Positions 51,847 through 63,069 of a DNA stretch of 64,000 nucleotides are shown piece after piece. Position numbers and translations under genes: made by a program. The first letter of the stretch is position 1, and every line of letters starts with the position of its first letter. The notes beneath the pieces were generated by a model that ran no database searches, was not told the DNA's origin, and worked only from the letters and a program-made list of their open reading frames with translations. Origin of the DNA: Shinisaurus crocodilurus (lineage: Eukaryota; Chordata; Lepidosauria; Squamata; Shinisauridae); contig CM037877.1 in the NCBI GenBank assembly GCA_021292165.1, forward strand, positions 7,307,980-7,371,979, written 5' to 3'.

Positions 51847-52539
51847 GGACTTATAAGCTTCCACCTGTAAATCCATATCATTGGAGGCTAACTTAATAAG
51901 GGGGGGAAACCAACATATGCAGGTGCCTGTCTGGGAAAAGAGTTTGCCAGCAAGAGCATCTGCTTAAAAGCCTCCAAATGTTCAAGATGTTTATGAAGCA
52001 GAGATAATACCTCTTCCCCTCCTGTCACTCACCCCACCTCGGCTAAATAGGAAAAACAGGGAAGGAAATTGCATTGAGAAGATGAAAGAAAGTTGGCCAG
52101 GCTATTTGAATTCTTGTATTTATTACCAGAAAACAGGGGACAATGGCCGAGGGATAACAGCCCTTAATGACACTATCCATGATGACTCTGGGTTGAAAGC
52201 AAACTTCTGGCCTCAAATCTGATTACCTTCTGTGGTATCAGTTTGTGGTATGAGCCCCGCCCCCATGTAGAGTTGCTTGAGGCATATTAGATCTTTGCAA
52301 ATTCCTATATGGAATGACCTGATCTAAACCGTTTGGACTGAGGTGCTCATCAGAACTTAGCTTTCCACTGGATTTTGTGCTTCTTCAAACAGAGCCAACT
52401 CCAGGTTTTTGAGGGCCGTTGGGCAAGACATGGTCACCAGCTGAGATTGCTCCTCATCCACTTTCTCATCATGGCTACCACTTGCTTGCTGGACAGGCGG
52501 AGAGCCAGGGAACAAGTAGACAGTGGCATCTGCTTCTCC

Positions 52540-52700
52540 TCATAGAACCGTAGAGTTGGAAGGGGCCTGTAAGGCCATCGAGTCCAACCCCTGCTCAATG
52601 CAGGAGAACAGATGTGGGCAGCCCAGGCAGTCACCCATCCAAACACACTGACCCGGCTCATACCTGCTTAGCTTCAGCATGCGGCCTGCATTATGTGCTC
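52540..52700 (-). mobile_element. 5S-rRNA-headed SINE with CR1 tail
   Basis: On the minus strand: AATGCAGGCCGCATGCTGAA, GCTAAGCAGGTATGAGCC, TTTGGATGGGTGACTGCCTG (5S A and C boxes), then TGCATTGAGCAGGGGTTGGA and CCCCTTCCAACTCTACGG of CR1. It preserves more of the 3' side of 5S (TGACTGCCTGGG) than the other three copies. Confidence 0.85.
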
Positions 52701-52714
52701 TCGACGCCACCTGC

Positions 52715-52766
52715 CCTCCTCCTCCTCCTCCTCCTCCTCCTCCTCCTCCTCCTCCTCCTCCTCCTC
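52715..52766. repeat. (CTC)n microsatellite
   Basis: About 17 units inside the family G element. Confidence 0.95.
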
Positions 52767-53082
52767 ACTTTCTCCGTTGTTTGGCCCAGAATGAGAGGGA
52801 GGTGAAAAAGCAGTTTGCAATGTTGAAGAGGAGGAGGACATCCAGGGGGCTCTTGTCAGGGCCCCCCTGCTGGGGTGTGGGCCCTCGGCAGGTGCCCAAC
52901 AATGCCTTCTCTTGACGCCGGCCCTGTCTCCAAATGTTGCAACACAATTCTAGGTGTTTAGATGTATCAACATACACATTTAAGTATGTATTTTGAGAGA
53001 AAGTAATTAAAGTGAAGGACCACGGGGAATCTGATCTTTGTGAGTTCCCATATGAACTGACCAGATTGTCATCTCCTGGACT

Positions 53083-53168
53083 TGCAGTCCTATATATGTC
53101 TACTGAGAAGAAAGCCCCATTGGGATCAATGGGACTTACTCCCAGTTAAGTGTGTTTAGTATTTCAAC
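53083..53168. mobile_element. family P element
   Basis: TTGCAGTCCTATATATGTCT, AGAAGAAAGCCCCATTGGGA and TCAATGGGACTTACTCCC, AGTTAAGTGTGTTTAG: the full family palindrome in decayed form. Confidence 0.65.
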
Positions 53169-53619
53169 CTTAGTTGGTAACCAGCTTTTGCATTTCCTGG
53201 ATGTTTCTAACACAGTTCTTACCTCCAAAATTATATCAACCAAAATACATTTTAAAATGCATAGCTTGAGAGAAAATATCTTTAGAAATTCATATTTGGA
53301 GAGAAAACACGAGTATTTAAATAGGAATTTTTACACAGGTTTTTTTTTTTTTTTTTAAAGATTGCAGATTTTTAAGATTAATACGACGACAGACACGGAC
53401 TGGAAATGTACAGATTCACCCACCTCTAATTAAAATCTGCATTTAAATATGTATTTGGAGCAGATTTGTTTTGTAAATGTGCATTAATGCAGAAATGAAA
53501 TGGAATGATGGGTCGAAAGATGCACAGAACAAGTTACTTTAAAGATGTGGCTAGCAGCCAATGTATTTTTTTCTTCTACTCAAAAGTAAGCATGGAGACC
53601 CTGGTCTGGATGGAGGACC

Positions 53620-53622
<3 letters not shown>

Positions 53623-53652
<30 letters not shown>
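53623..53652. repeat. (GT)n microsatellite
   Basis: Fifteen GT units. A poly-T tract lies at 53339-53356. Confidence 0.93.
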
Positions 53653-53654
<2 letters not shown>

Positions 53655-53730
53655 GAAGAGCTTTAACCTTTCATTCCCACTGCAGTCCTGATCCAGATTT
53701 TTCCCTGTCCTACACTTCCACACTGTATTA

Positions 53731-53877
53731 GAACATAATCTTCTTATGGATGTTTAGACAGAAAAAAGTCCTACAACTCCCAGCATTCCCCAGCCAGCAC
53801 TGCTAGCTGAGGAATACTGGGTGTTGTAGAACTTTTTTTCTGTCTAAACATGCATAGGATTGTTCCTTTAACCTACT
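53731..53877. mobile_element. family D chimeric foldback element, copy 2, TTA flanks
   Basis: ATGTTTAGACAGAAAAAAGT, CCTACAACTCCCAGCATTCC and the inverse half ending TAAACATGCATAGGATTGTT. TTA at 53728-53730 and 53878-53880. Confidence 0.78.
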
Positions 53878-53880
53878 GTT

Positions 53881-54640
53881 ATATTATTTGGAATGACTTT
53901 CCACCTTTCAGGAGTTTGGGATTAGGCAATTTATCTCTGACCCGAGTTAATGTCTTTAGTGCAAAAGTGAGGCTTCAAATAATAGTGTCAACAAGCAAAA
54001 CAAAATAATATAACTACACAGATGCTTTTAAAGATCAAAAGAAACATATATTTGAATTCTGATGTACAGATATGTATCTCAATTTGTATGAGAAAAGAAC
54101 GATAAGGTACTATAAGCAGAAAAGGGCTATAGCAGTAATTATGTAGATGGTCCCATGAAAAATCATGGCCATTTGGGCTGCAATTCTGTGGTTCCAAGGA
54201 GGATGTTCCGGTCCGGAGGCATTAGGATATTTTTAGATCTCCCCCTCCAAGAGCAGAGAGAGAGAGGTCCACCCTCAGAGAGGTCCACCCAACATTGCAA
54301 GTCTGTCTCCTCCATGAGGTTGCGGAAAGGTCTGCAGCTGGTGTTTCTCTGACGTTGGAACTCTGACATCCAACAACATGAAAAGGAGGCATTCCTGCGA
54401 TGTTCCCTGGATGTGCTGAGCAGGACTCTGGATCCACAGGATCCCATGCCCTCCCATGCCCTCAACACAGCTCTGGAATGGGGGAAGAACTACACCAGTC
54501 CTGGTGTTTGTGTCGTTAATTTCCATCCTGTTGGAACCAGTGGGAGGGAAAATGTTTAAGGGGGGGGAAGAGGAAAAGTGGGGGTGGGGTAGGAAAAATG
54601 GAGCTTCCCCCCACCTTTCACCCTGCTGGTGTGAGCCTGG
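53881..54640. other. unassigned sequence
   Basis: No gene or clear repeat. 54235-54300 is purine-rich with a small direct duplication GAGGTCCACCC. Confidence 0.42.
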
Positions 54641-54643
54641 CAT

Positions 54644-54885
54644 GAGAGCCAGTGTGGCGTAGTGGTTAGGGTGTCGGACTGGGACTCGGGAGATCCAGGT
54701 TCTAGTCCCCGCTCGGCCATGAAACTCACTGGGTGACTTTGGGCCAGTCACTGACTCTCAGCCTCACCTACCTCACAGGGTGGTTGTGAGGGTAAAATGG
54801 AGAGGAGGATGAGGATAATGTAAACTGCCTTGGGTTCCTTGCAGGAAAAAATGTGGGGTATAAATGTAATAAATAAAATTTATAT
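54644..54885 (+). mobile_element. tRNA-headed SINE type B, full length
   Basis: GAGCCAGTGTGGCGTAGTGG, TTCTAGTCCCCGCTCGGCCA, TGACTTTGGGCCAGTCACTG and tail AATGTGGGGTATAAATGTAA with AATAAATAAAAT. Confidence 0.9.
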
Positions 54886-55004
54886 AAGGTGATTCCGGAT
54901 CTCTGGATAAGGGGGTTCCAGCTTTCAGATCTTTCCAGCCCCACCGGTAGGATTGCTGCTCCCCCAAACCTATGTCTCTAGTCCACATTATCCTGTACCT
55001 GTCT

Positions 55005-55066
55005 ACTGTCCCATGGAGTTCAATGGGCTTACTCCCAGGTAAGTGGGTATAGGATTTCAGCCTCAA
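55005..55066. mobile_element. family P element, partial
   Basis: TCCCATGGAGTTCAATGGGC, TTACTCCCAGGTAAGTGGGT and ATAGGATTTCAGCC. Confidence 0.6.
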
Positions 55067-56041
55067 CATTTTACCTCTGACTGATTATTTGTCCTCACAT
55101 ATTTGCTAAGCAGTTCTTCCTGTCTCCATGTTCTTCTCTCCCGTGAAAGTTTTCTAAACATTCTTCCCTCACGAAGTTCATAAATAACCACCCAGCACCC
55201 AAAGATTTCCTATTAAAATCCTGAACATATGTTACTTAGGAAAAAAATATTTCAAAGCAAAATTGGCTGATAACGAAAGAATCCCATAAAGACCTATCTT
55301 TCCAATCATCCGGTATTTCTTTTGTAATTTCCTCAGAGATCCGGGAAGGATTTTTCCAGATGTCTCTGTTCCTTCCAGGTGGCATGTTCAACAGAATTTG
55401 GAGAACGGCCAATGTTACGCTTATTCTTTCGCCTTTTCTTTAAAAAAAAAAAAAAAAGGAAAAGAAAAGAAAAGAAAACTCAATGACATGTTTGAAGATC
55501 TGAAGATAGGAAATGAAGAAGAGATGAATTACTTGTGCATGACTAATAGGCAGCGCTCATTTCTCTTGCAAACCTTGCTAGATAACTGATATCCTGCCAC
55601 CTCCCAGATCAGGAAATGAACAAGACATCCTCATCAGAGGAGGAACCCAACATGGGACTGACATGCACCAGGACCTGGGAAGCCCAGATGGAACCCCTGA
55701 GATAATACCCAGCAAACATGCAGAATCAGGGGACCTAATACGTTCAAACAAGTCTGTCCCCCCCCCGCTTGAAGTGGGGGTGATCAAGCAGCATGCGCCA
55801 GTATGCTGCCATGTTCACAAAAAACCCCAAGTTTGTAAGAAATCTGGGTTATCATGACATGCAAACCAGGCCTATGTCAGATCCCTACTTGGGAGGAAGA
55901 ACCATGACCGCAAGTACAGTAAGGATCAGGGCCCTGGCCTGCATCAGAGGAACATAGATTTCTGTTTATGCTTTCAAAGGATCCAGATATACCCCTTCCC
56001 ACTGGTTACTTAGTATCCCTCTGAAAAACCAGCAACCTACC
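55067..56041. other. unassigned sequence with a poly-A tract
   Basis: Poly-A with AAAGAAAAG repeats at 55441-55477. Otherwise unique, no gene. Confidence 0.45.
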
Positions 56042-56108
56042 CCCAGTGTTGGAAGTGCATGCGTCTCCCAAGTCCCAGTCTGACATTCGAATCACTACAC
56101 TGGCTTAT
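56042..56108 (-). mobile_element. SINE type B head fragment
   Basis: TCTCCCAAGTCCCAGTCTGA and CGAATCACTACACTGGCTTA are the inverse of the SINE head. The remainder is missing. Confidence 0.6.
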
Positions 56109-56672
56109 TCCAGTAGTAACCCCCTCCATGGTAAACAACAGCCAATGAAGCAGAGCAAGACAGAATCTTAATGCAATGCAGCCTTGTCACTTTTTAAACA
56201 GCTACATGGTAAACAGGGAGACGTGGGAGGGAGAAGCAGGTCGGGAGCGAGCATCTATGGCTTTCGCTGTAATGTGTAGGCCAAATGCTTCTGTCCTTTG
56301 GACTTACTTTCCAAGGTTTCAGTAGGCATGGTCTGCCATTTCCAAACCTTTCCATGTGAACATGAGGTCCAGAAGCTTTCTTTGAAAGAAAGACCATATC
56401 AACAATATTACATATTGGTAATCATGCTCCAGCCAGTGGTCTCATCACACTGGAAGTTTAAGAGATGCTTTCAGTGATAACAGACACAAAGACATTTGAA
56501 AGCAGGGCCAGAGTGATCTATTAAACTGTGAGGAATCTAGCCAGGTTCAGAAATGGGAAAATCTCACCTCCAACAGAGAGCAACAGTAATTAAAAAATAA
56601 ATAAATCAGGGTGTGATCCATGCATTTCTCTTTCTCTCCCCCTGCCACCCAAAAAAAATCTGATCACAGTCC

Positions 56673-56712
<40 letters not shown>

Positions 56713-56713
56713 T
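56673..56713. repeat. (AT)n(AG)n compound microsatellite
   Basis: About nine AT units are followed by twelve AG units. Confidence 0.93.
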
Positions 56714-56787
56714 TTAGGGAGCAAAAGAACCAGAGCCTCCATTTGACTAAAAAGGCCATAGCATGTTCCAATTTCCTGCCACATTAA

Positions 56788-56985
56788 CAGTGCAATCCTG
56801 TGCATCGTTACTCAGAAGTATGTCCCATTGAGTTACTCAGAAGTATGTCCCAAGTATTTCCTGCATTGAGCAAGGGGTTGGACTCGATGGCCTTGTAGGC
56901 CCCTTCCAACTCTACTTTTCTATGATTCTATGATTCTCTGAGTTCAGCAGGACTTATTCCCAGGTAAATGTATAACATTGCAGCC
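56788..56985. mobile_element. family P element interrupted by a CR1 3' terminus
   Basis: AGTGCAATCCTGTGCATCGT opens the family P element. TTACTCAGAAGTATGTCCCA is present twice (from 56808 and 56833). The CR1 end (56855-56938, GCATTGAGCAAGGGGTTGGA to TCTATGATTCTATGATTC) follows, then GAGTTCAGCAGGACTTATTC completes family P. Confidence 0.78.
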
Positions 56986-58231
56986 TAGGTGGCTTAACAT
57001 GGAGCCAAGCTTCCGCAGTTAATTTCAGTGCAGCATTAGGAATTACAGCTCAAATACTGTTATGGTGCACTGTTATTGCTCTCTATCTTATTAAATAATA
57101 AAAGTTTTCTTTCTTTTTAAAAAAAAAATAATCCAAGCTAAAATATAGTCTGGAAAATGGTAGAGTCAGGTCAACCATCCTACCCTGAGCTAAATGTATT
57201 TAAGGTCCACTGATTTCAAAAGGCTTAAACCTAACCTAGATTATGACCTGGGACTTCGGAGACAGTCCTGTAGCAGGACACAAACTAATGTAACACCCGC
57301 TCCATTCAGATCCATTGCTCAGGTTTTTGGGTCGAACCCTGGCCCAAATTAAGTTTCTGGTGTGTGTGGGCAAAGGAGCAGTGCTGTGATGTCACCTCAA
57401 CCCCAGAAAAACCTCTGAGTGGACTTGATCAAAAAGAAGGCAGAGTCACACCGAAGGGACATGGAAAGGAATCGGTGCACAAGCGAAGGAGAGGGTGAGT
57501 GATAGATACCTCATCAAACAAAGCTCATCAGTTTCAGATATTTCTCTCACCCGGATTATTTCTCCTTTGGCACTGTGGAAGAGAGAGAAACTATCTTTGA
57601 GGTGAGAAAAGGAGGCTCACTGAGGGGAGAAGAAAAGCTAAATGTATTTTACCAGCCACTCCAAATGAGAAAGGAAAAGCTGGCTGGCAGACGAAGAAAG
57701 GTCGGACAGATCCTTGAGTGAATTTGGTGCATTTTCCAAGCCAGCCCCTTTCTCTGTTTTGTCCATTCTTCCTGACCTATTACCTGGTATAGAACCTCCC
57801 CCATTAGTGTGTGTGGGGGAAAGCAAATAGGAAAGGAGGAGGTGCAGCACATACCGAACGGAAGAAAAATAGTCAAGCGAGGGCATGGGGTGGCTGATCC
57901 TCAAACCGATGCTGAATGGATGCCGTCTGAATGAAATGGAATGCAAGGAACACCCAAAGTGTTCTGAAATATATGTCCTCTTCCAGGGAAAACCTTTGAT
58001 ATTTTCTTCTCTTTTGACAAGGTACTTTAGAGTTCTCGCTCTCAAAGGAGGAGGCTTTCAGGTCAAAGGAATCTGTCTCAAGGAGGGCTGGGGGTGCTGC
58101 AGCCAGGGTCTAGGATGGTAAAAAGAAAACAAAAACAAAAAACCTCCTCCACTGTCTTTGCATGTAGGCCTCTGAAAGAGTTTTAGAATAGCGGCAGAGC
58201 TTATTTGGAGGGCCAAATGAGACTTCTTCTT
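56986..58231. other. unassigned, mostly unique sequence
   Basis: No recognised repeat. The frame at 57638-58045 on the minus strand (135 codons) has no recognisable domain. A poly-A/T run is at about 57116-57130. Confidence 0.42.
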
Positions 58232-58410
58232 TCATAGATTTCATAGATCATAGAGTTGGAAGGAGCCTACAAGGCTATATCGAGTCCAAGCCCCTGCTCA
58301 ATGCAGGGAACTAGAGGAGGGGTCTCCCATCCGAGTAATAACCAGGCCTGACCCTGCTTAGCTTTCCACGCTCAGACAAGCTGAGCCAGCGTGAGCCACA
58401 GGCCTGTATC
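58232..58410 (-). mobile_element. 5S-rRNA-headed SINE with CR1 tail
   Basis: On the minus strand GATACAGGCCTGTGGCTCAC, GTGGAAAGCTAAGCAGGGTC, AGGCCTGGTTATTACTCGGA, TGGGAGACCCC, CR1 GGGGCTTGGACTCGATATAG and TTCCAACTCTATGATCTATG. Very like 10201-10370, including the first GATACAGGCCTG. Confidence 0.88.
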
Positions 58411-58445
58411 ATCATCTTCCTCTTCTTCCTCTTCTTCTTCTTCAT

Positions 58446-58742
58446 TATTACATTTATATCTCACCTTTTCCCCTCTTGCAAGGAACCCAAGGCGGCTTTA
58501 TTTATTTATTTATTTTTATTTATACCCCACCTTTTTTCCTGCAAGGAACCCAAGGCGGCTTACATAATCCTCCTCCTCCACTCCTCCATTTTATCCTTAT
58601 GACAACCCTGTGAGGTAGGTTAGTCTGAGAGTCAGTTTCTGGCCCAAAGTCACCCAGTGAGCTTCATGGCTGAGTGGGGACTAGAACCTGGGTCTCCCGA
58701 GTCCCAGTCCAACACTCTCACCACTACGCCACACTGGCTCTC
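58446..58742 (-). mobile_element. tRNA-headed SINE type B with a duplicated tail
   Basis: A full SINE occupies 58497-58742 (head inverse CACTACGCCACACTGGCTCT). Just left, 58446-58496 holds a second copy of the last 50 bp (ACCTTTTCCCCTCTTGCAAG, GAACCCAAGGCGGCTT), so one copy landed in the tail of another or the tail was duplicated. Confidence 0.88.
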
Positions 58743-59575
58743 ATAAAATGACACTAAACATGTATTTAGAAGGGGTGGAATTTGGAGAGGGGGGCTTGGG
58801 TGGGCCTGGCCTACCTAATTATTTTAAAGGGTAGGCCAAGCATACCTAGCTATTATTTTCTTGGAGTCTCAATATTTAACCTTTTACTTGTGTTAGGTTA
58901 ACGGAAAGCAATCAAAATGTTTAGAAAATTTAATTTCACTCGGCTAGATGAACCAACCAATGGCCTGTTCAAGGTTATCTACAGCCATTTCCCTTTTACT
59001 ACAGCCCGCTGGGAAGTTCTCCTGAAGAAGCCCCCTACTTGAAATCGACACAAGCATGGTCACTCTTCAAACTATTGTGGGTAGGAACGCAGCTGGGAAC
59101 TCATCCTGGTTCTGAGAACACTGCCACCTTTCAGACATCACGAGTAGCCATTTTTATTTTTATTTTTTTAGGATTGAAGCTGGTCTTGTGAATGCTGTGA
59201 CACATGTGAAGTTTGCGTGTCATCATAAAATTATACAGTTGTGAGGGACCAAATACGTACCACTTCCAACACCCTGGTATCATATTCAGGCAGAGCATAT
59301 TAACTACGCACAGTCCCCTTAAGCATAGCCCACCCTCCAGCCTTTCCACCAGGAGAAATGCTGCTGCAGGCGTGTATGAAGCGTCCTCCCCCCCCAGGGA
59401 GCTGTATATAACTGTGTTGTGTTGAGCAAACCTGCCGCATTTTCAACGCCTGTGTGAAGCCTGAATTTACGAATCAAAAGTTCACTATGAATGAAACACA
59501 CCCCCTCGCCAGCCCTTTGCTAGATTAGCCTTTGGAATCTAGACTAGACCATGTTATGGCAGGAGGACCCGTTAG
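58743..59575. other. unassigned sequence
   Basis: No gene or recognisable repeat. Short T tract at about 59155-59170. Confidence 0.42.
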
Positions 59576-59707
59576 CTCTCCAGCCTTGGGTCCCCCAGAT
59601 GTTGCTGGCCTACAGCTCCCAGCATACCCAGCCAGCATGGCTAATGGCAAGGGATTCTGGGAGCTGTAGTCCAGCGACATCTGGGGACCCAAGGGTGGAG
59701 AGCCCTG
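59576..59707. mobile_element. hAT-like foldback element, family B, left end trimmed
   Basis: CTCTCCAGCCTTGGGTCCCC to GGAGAGCCCTG. CGTTAG at 59570-59575 and 59708-59713 looks like what is left of the 8-bp duplication after loss of the first five bases (CAGGG). Confidence 0.8.
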
Positions 59708-59753
59708 CGTTAGAGTGTTGACAGACTCTGTTTGCAACGCTGAACTTGTAGGG

Positions 59754-60060
59754 ATGACTGAGGATTTCATTTCAGTTCACAAATCAGCCGAACTTGCCCC
59801 ACTTGCAACCCTCAACGCAGATGCGATCAGGACGGAGCACACTTCTGAACTGGCATTTGCATTTGCAGACAGGATATTTTTGGGGGAAAACTAGCGCTTT
59901 GAAATGTGATTAAAAAACCAGCAAACACATTTTCGAACTTTAGTCAATGGGGGTGGGAAGTGCACACAGAAAAATGCTCGCAGAAATGCACACGTTTGCC
60001 CTTTGAATGAACGGGAAAGCAGGCTGAAAAGGAAAATGGGGATGATGAAGCCAAACCGAG
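59754..60060. mobile_element. AT-rich repeat fragment of the TAGGGATG group
   Basis: TAGGGATGACTGAGGATTTC start. The interior holds GTGCACACAGAAAAATGCTC and AATGCACACG motifs as in 574-960. Right end not found. Confidence 0.4.
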
Positions 60061-60136
60061 ATTCGAAGTGAAGTCTGGAGAATTGTGGCAAGCTCGAACA
60101 TCCTGGCTCTCGGTTCCTAAGTGAAATCCTCTAAAG

Positions 60137-60346
60137 CAGTGTTCTCCAACCTTGGGTCCCCAGATGTTTTTGGCCTACAACTCCATTCAGTCCATTCATG
60201 TCCCCCTAAATCAGTGTTCTCTAACCTTGGGTCCCCAGATGTTTTTGGCCTACAACTCCCAGCATGCCCCAGCCAGCTATGCTGGCTGGGGCATGCTGAG
60301 AGTTGTAGGCCAAAAACATCTGGGGACCCAAGGTTGGAGAACATTG
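60137..60346. mobile_element. hAT-like foldback element, family A, with a duplicated left end
   Basis: A left half (60137-60184) is followed by 27 bp of other sequence and then a whole element (60212-60346). CTCTAAAG (60129-60136) and CTCTAAAA (60347-60354) bound the pair, 7 of 8. CCCTAAAT also precedes the inner element. Both arms of the whole copy are near-perfect inverse complements. Confidence 0.85.
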
Positions 60347-60354
60347 CTCTAAAA

Positions 60355-60690
60355 AGTCAATTTGTAGTTACTTCACCATGTACATGATGGCTGTCAGAAT
60401 GGGACCTGAGGCAGGGGGTGCCGGCTGGCACCGGAGGTGCTTTTTGCTCTTTGCTTCCATGCAAGAGTGCAACGGACGTACCTTTATGACATGATGTCTA
60501 CTAAATGAGAGCAGGGAAGTGTGCAAGGGAACCTGACCAGGGCATAAAACTGAGCAGGCCTCCAAAGTAAATTAGGAATCCCTCTCTGATTGGCTACAGC
60601 ATATGCCTTTGATCAATTTTTAATTGTGGCATCCTCCTGGCTGGAGCCGACAGATACCCGGCGATCAAAGTCTTGCACTTAAATATTTCA

Positions 60691-60727
<37 letters not shown>

Positions 60728-61436
60728 TCCATCCCTCTTCCCACAACTAAAGTCTTCATAATAGCAATCCAGCCACTCCTGGGGTATAGTTATTTCCAAT
60801 TAATCACACCCTGAGCTCTGTTAGTTCTTTCTCCTTCTAAAATAGCCGCTAGGGATGCAATGATAATCAGCCCCCCTTCTCTCCCCCCACATACAAATAC
60901 ACATCTCCAGAAGTCATAGACTTGTATTTTTTTTTTTTTGATGATGATGATGATTGAAAGAAATAGGCCACCATAAAGAGGAAGGGGCAATTGCTGGTGG
61001 AGATGGTCATCTCTGTTTAAGTGCCTTGACTGGAGGAAGCAGAGCTAAATTGTCCCTCTGTAAATGGTAAAATGGAGGTAGATACATGTGCGGGGATCCC
61101 TCTTCCTTGTTGTGTGCTCACTGGTGGTGCTGAAGGAATGTGCATATCAGCAAAACACAAGCTCATTGGGGTTCTCCAAAATTTCACCTCAAAACTCCGT
61201 CTAACGTATGCCCATATCAGATTGCAAGCTTTTTTAATATATATATATATATATATATATTTGCATGAAAATTTGTGCATGTTTTCATGTGTATTTTTCC
61301 AAGTAGCACATCAATGGTGCACATTTTTGAAATGCATGCATTTTCCTCCCATTGATTAAAGTGTGTCTCTGTGTATTTTTCAAATCTACATGTTGGTTCG
61401 TGCCCATTTTTTCCAAAAGTACTCATATTTGAACAC

Positions 61437-61488
<52 letters not shown>

Positions 61489-61669
61489 CTGCACATCTCA
61501 CAGCAAGGTCACTTCAACCACAGATTGTGTTCAGGTCTGCATTCATTTCCGGGAGGAAAATGATGATAAAAAAGGAACTGAAATGGATATCTCAGTTGTT
61601 CCTATGCTGGGGAACATGGATGAAGTTTCCTAGTGTTTGCTGTCCTGAGATCCACTCCACAAGCTGTTT
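60355..61669. other. unassigned sequence with several microsatellites
   Basis: (AT)n at 60694-60726 and 61236-61261, (TG)n at 61439-61487, poly-T at about 60928-60940. The part 61262-61435 (TTTGTGCATGTTTTCATGTG, TGCATGCATTTTCCTCCCAT) resembles the interior of family T elements. Confidence 0.5.
61439..61487. repeat. (TG)n microsatellite
   Basis: About 24 uninterrupted units, the longest GT run in the window. Confidence 0.95.
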
Positions 61670-61774
61670 TAGGGCAGGAATGGGGAAGCTCCAGCCTGTA
61701 GGCGAGGCCAGCCCACGGGGCCTCACCTGAGGTCCCCCCCCCTCCCTGAAGCCATGCTTCCCTGAACCTGAAGG

Positions 61775-61925
61775 TTAGTGACCAGGTGTGTTGGTGGAGT
61801 CCTCACTGTTATCTCTGATCAACTGCAAGTGGTAACTGCAAAGGCTTTTTTAGTGGTGGCACCGCAGCACTGCAACGCCCTCCCTGAAGAAATATGCCTG
61901 ACACTTACTTCACAATCTGGCTGGC
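61775..61925 (+). mobile_element. L2-clade LINE ORF2 end fragment
   Basis: One frame gives KAFLVVAPQHCNALPEEICL, corresponding to the LFS/VVAP..WNSLPEEIR block near the end of L2 ORF2. Flanks eroded. Confidence 0.65.
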
Positions 61926-61988
61926 TCTCACAGGTGGTTGCAACGGGTGTCTCTGTACAGGACAATTGTGCATATCCTCTCTCTACAC

Positions 61989-62129
61989 CAGCGGTGGGGG
62001 ACTGGTAGCTCTGCAGAAGAGCTTGGGCTTCAACCCCCGTCAGCCCCAGACAGCATGGACCATGGCCAGGGATGATGGGAGTTGTAGTCCAGGAACATCT
62101 GGTGGAGGACTACAGCTTCTTCACCCCTG
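61989..62129. mobile_element. foldback element, family C (decayed)
   Basis: CAGCGGTGGGGGACTGGTAG to CTTCTTCACCCCTG, with inner CAACCCCCGTCAGCCCCAGA and GATGGGAGTTGTAGTCCAGG. The target duplication is not convincing. Confidence 0.7.
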
Positions 62130-62225
62130 TGCTGCGCGTACCACATCCATCACATAAGGGACATTTCAGTCCATTGTAAACATTAGCCACATTTGTAGGG
62201 ACTCTCTTCTGAACAGAGTGATGTT

Positions 62226-62423
62226 TCATAGATTTTCGTAGATCATAGAGTTGGAAGGAGCCTGCAAGGCCATCGAGTCCAACCCCCTGCTCAGTGCAGG
62301 AAACTAGAGGAGGGGGTCTCCCATCCGAGTAACAACCAGGCCTGACCCTGCTTAGCTTTCCACGCTCAGACAAGCTGAGCCAGAGCGAGCCACAGGCCTG
62401 TTGACCTCCTGCATTATGTGCCT
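62226..62423 (-). mobile_element. 5S-rRNA-headed SINE with CR1 tail
   Basis: On the minus strand GGCACATAATGCAGGAGGTC, AACAGGCCTGTGGCTCGCTC, GAAAGCTAAGCAGGGTCAGG, CCTGGTTGTTACTCGGATGG, then the CR1 tail CAGGGGGTTGGACTCGATGG and TATGATCTACG. The 5' leader GCACATAATGCAGG is shared with 52540-52700. Confidence 0.87.
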
Positions 62424-63069
62424 GCCTCAAAGCAGCATGACACCAACATGACACCAAGCGAGAATCAAACCCCCCCCCACCCCCAAACCTTTCCCCTGTG
62501 AATTGTGTGACAAGTTAAGCAAGGAAAAGCAAGAATTCATAGTATGGCAGAGCCCCCAGCATTCTCTCCCCTTCCAAGGTGAGCAAGATTTACAGTGGCG
62601 CCTTCCAATTAGCTATGAAGATATTTTTCCTGCACTCTCCGGAAGAAGGCATATATAGACCCATTCCCCGCCCTCCCCCCAACGAAAAGACCTCTACCGG
62701 GTGGTTGCCGCTGCTGGCTGTTTCCCTCCGGCATTTACAGTGCGGAAAGGTTGTTGCTGCGTGAGCTGTAATCTTACCAGGTGATGGGCTCTGCGGCCGC
62801 CTGGTTCATGCCTCCCTTGTGCAATGTAGACCTCCATGCCTTACACGAGTCAATGACTTGTATGAGTTATGCCGCTATTACGTTATAAGTAGGACTGATG
62901 GATTACACAATACCGCTATAGATCCTGTTCATGGCACTCAAGTTCTATTCCCCCCCACACACACCTGTAGTATATCGTGAAGGTTTGGAAAGGAAAAAAA
63001 AAAAAGTTTTGAGGTGGGGAATAGGCAGGAGCAAGAAAAAGCAAGGGAAAGGAAGATTGTGCAAGGAAA
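62424..63069. other. unassigned sequence
   Basis: Contains C runs and A runs (62468-62480, 62992-63004). No gene or clear repeat. Confidence 0.42.

Larger units (their letters stand above)
52390..52926. mobile_element. hAT-like element, family G copy 2, with nested 5S/CR1 SINE
   Basis: CAGAGCCAACTCCAGGTTTT to GACGCCGGCCCTG, flanked by TCTTCAAA (52382-52389) and TCTCCAAA (52927-52934), 7 of 8. It contains a 5S-headed SINE (52540-52700) and a (CTC)n run (52715-52766). Confidence 0.86.

Noticed and set aside
54275..54751. 158-codon open frame on the minus strand
   Set aside because: It overlaps a SINE head and unrelated sequence, with no domain or splice context.
57638..58045. 135-codon open frame on the minus strand as a real exon
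   Set aside because: No recognisable domain, no repeated support and no convincing splice or start context; kept as unassigned.
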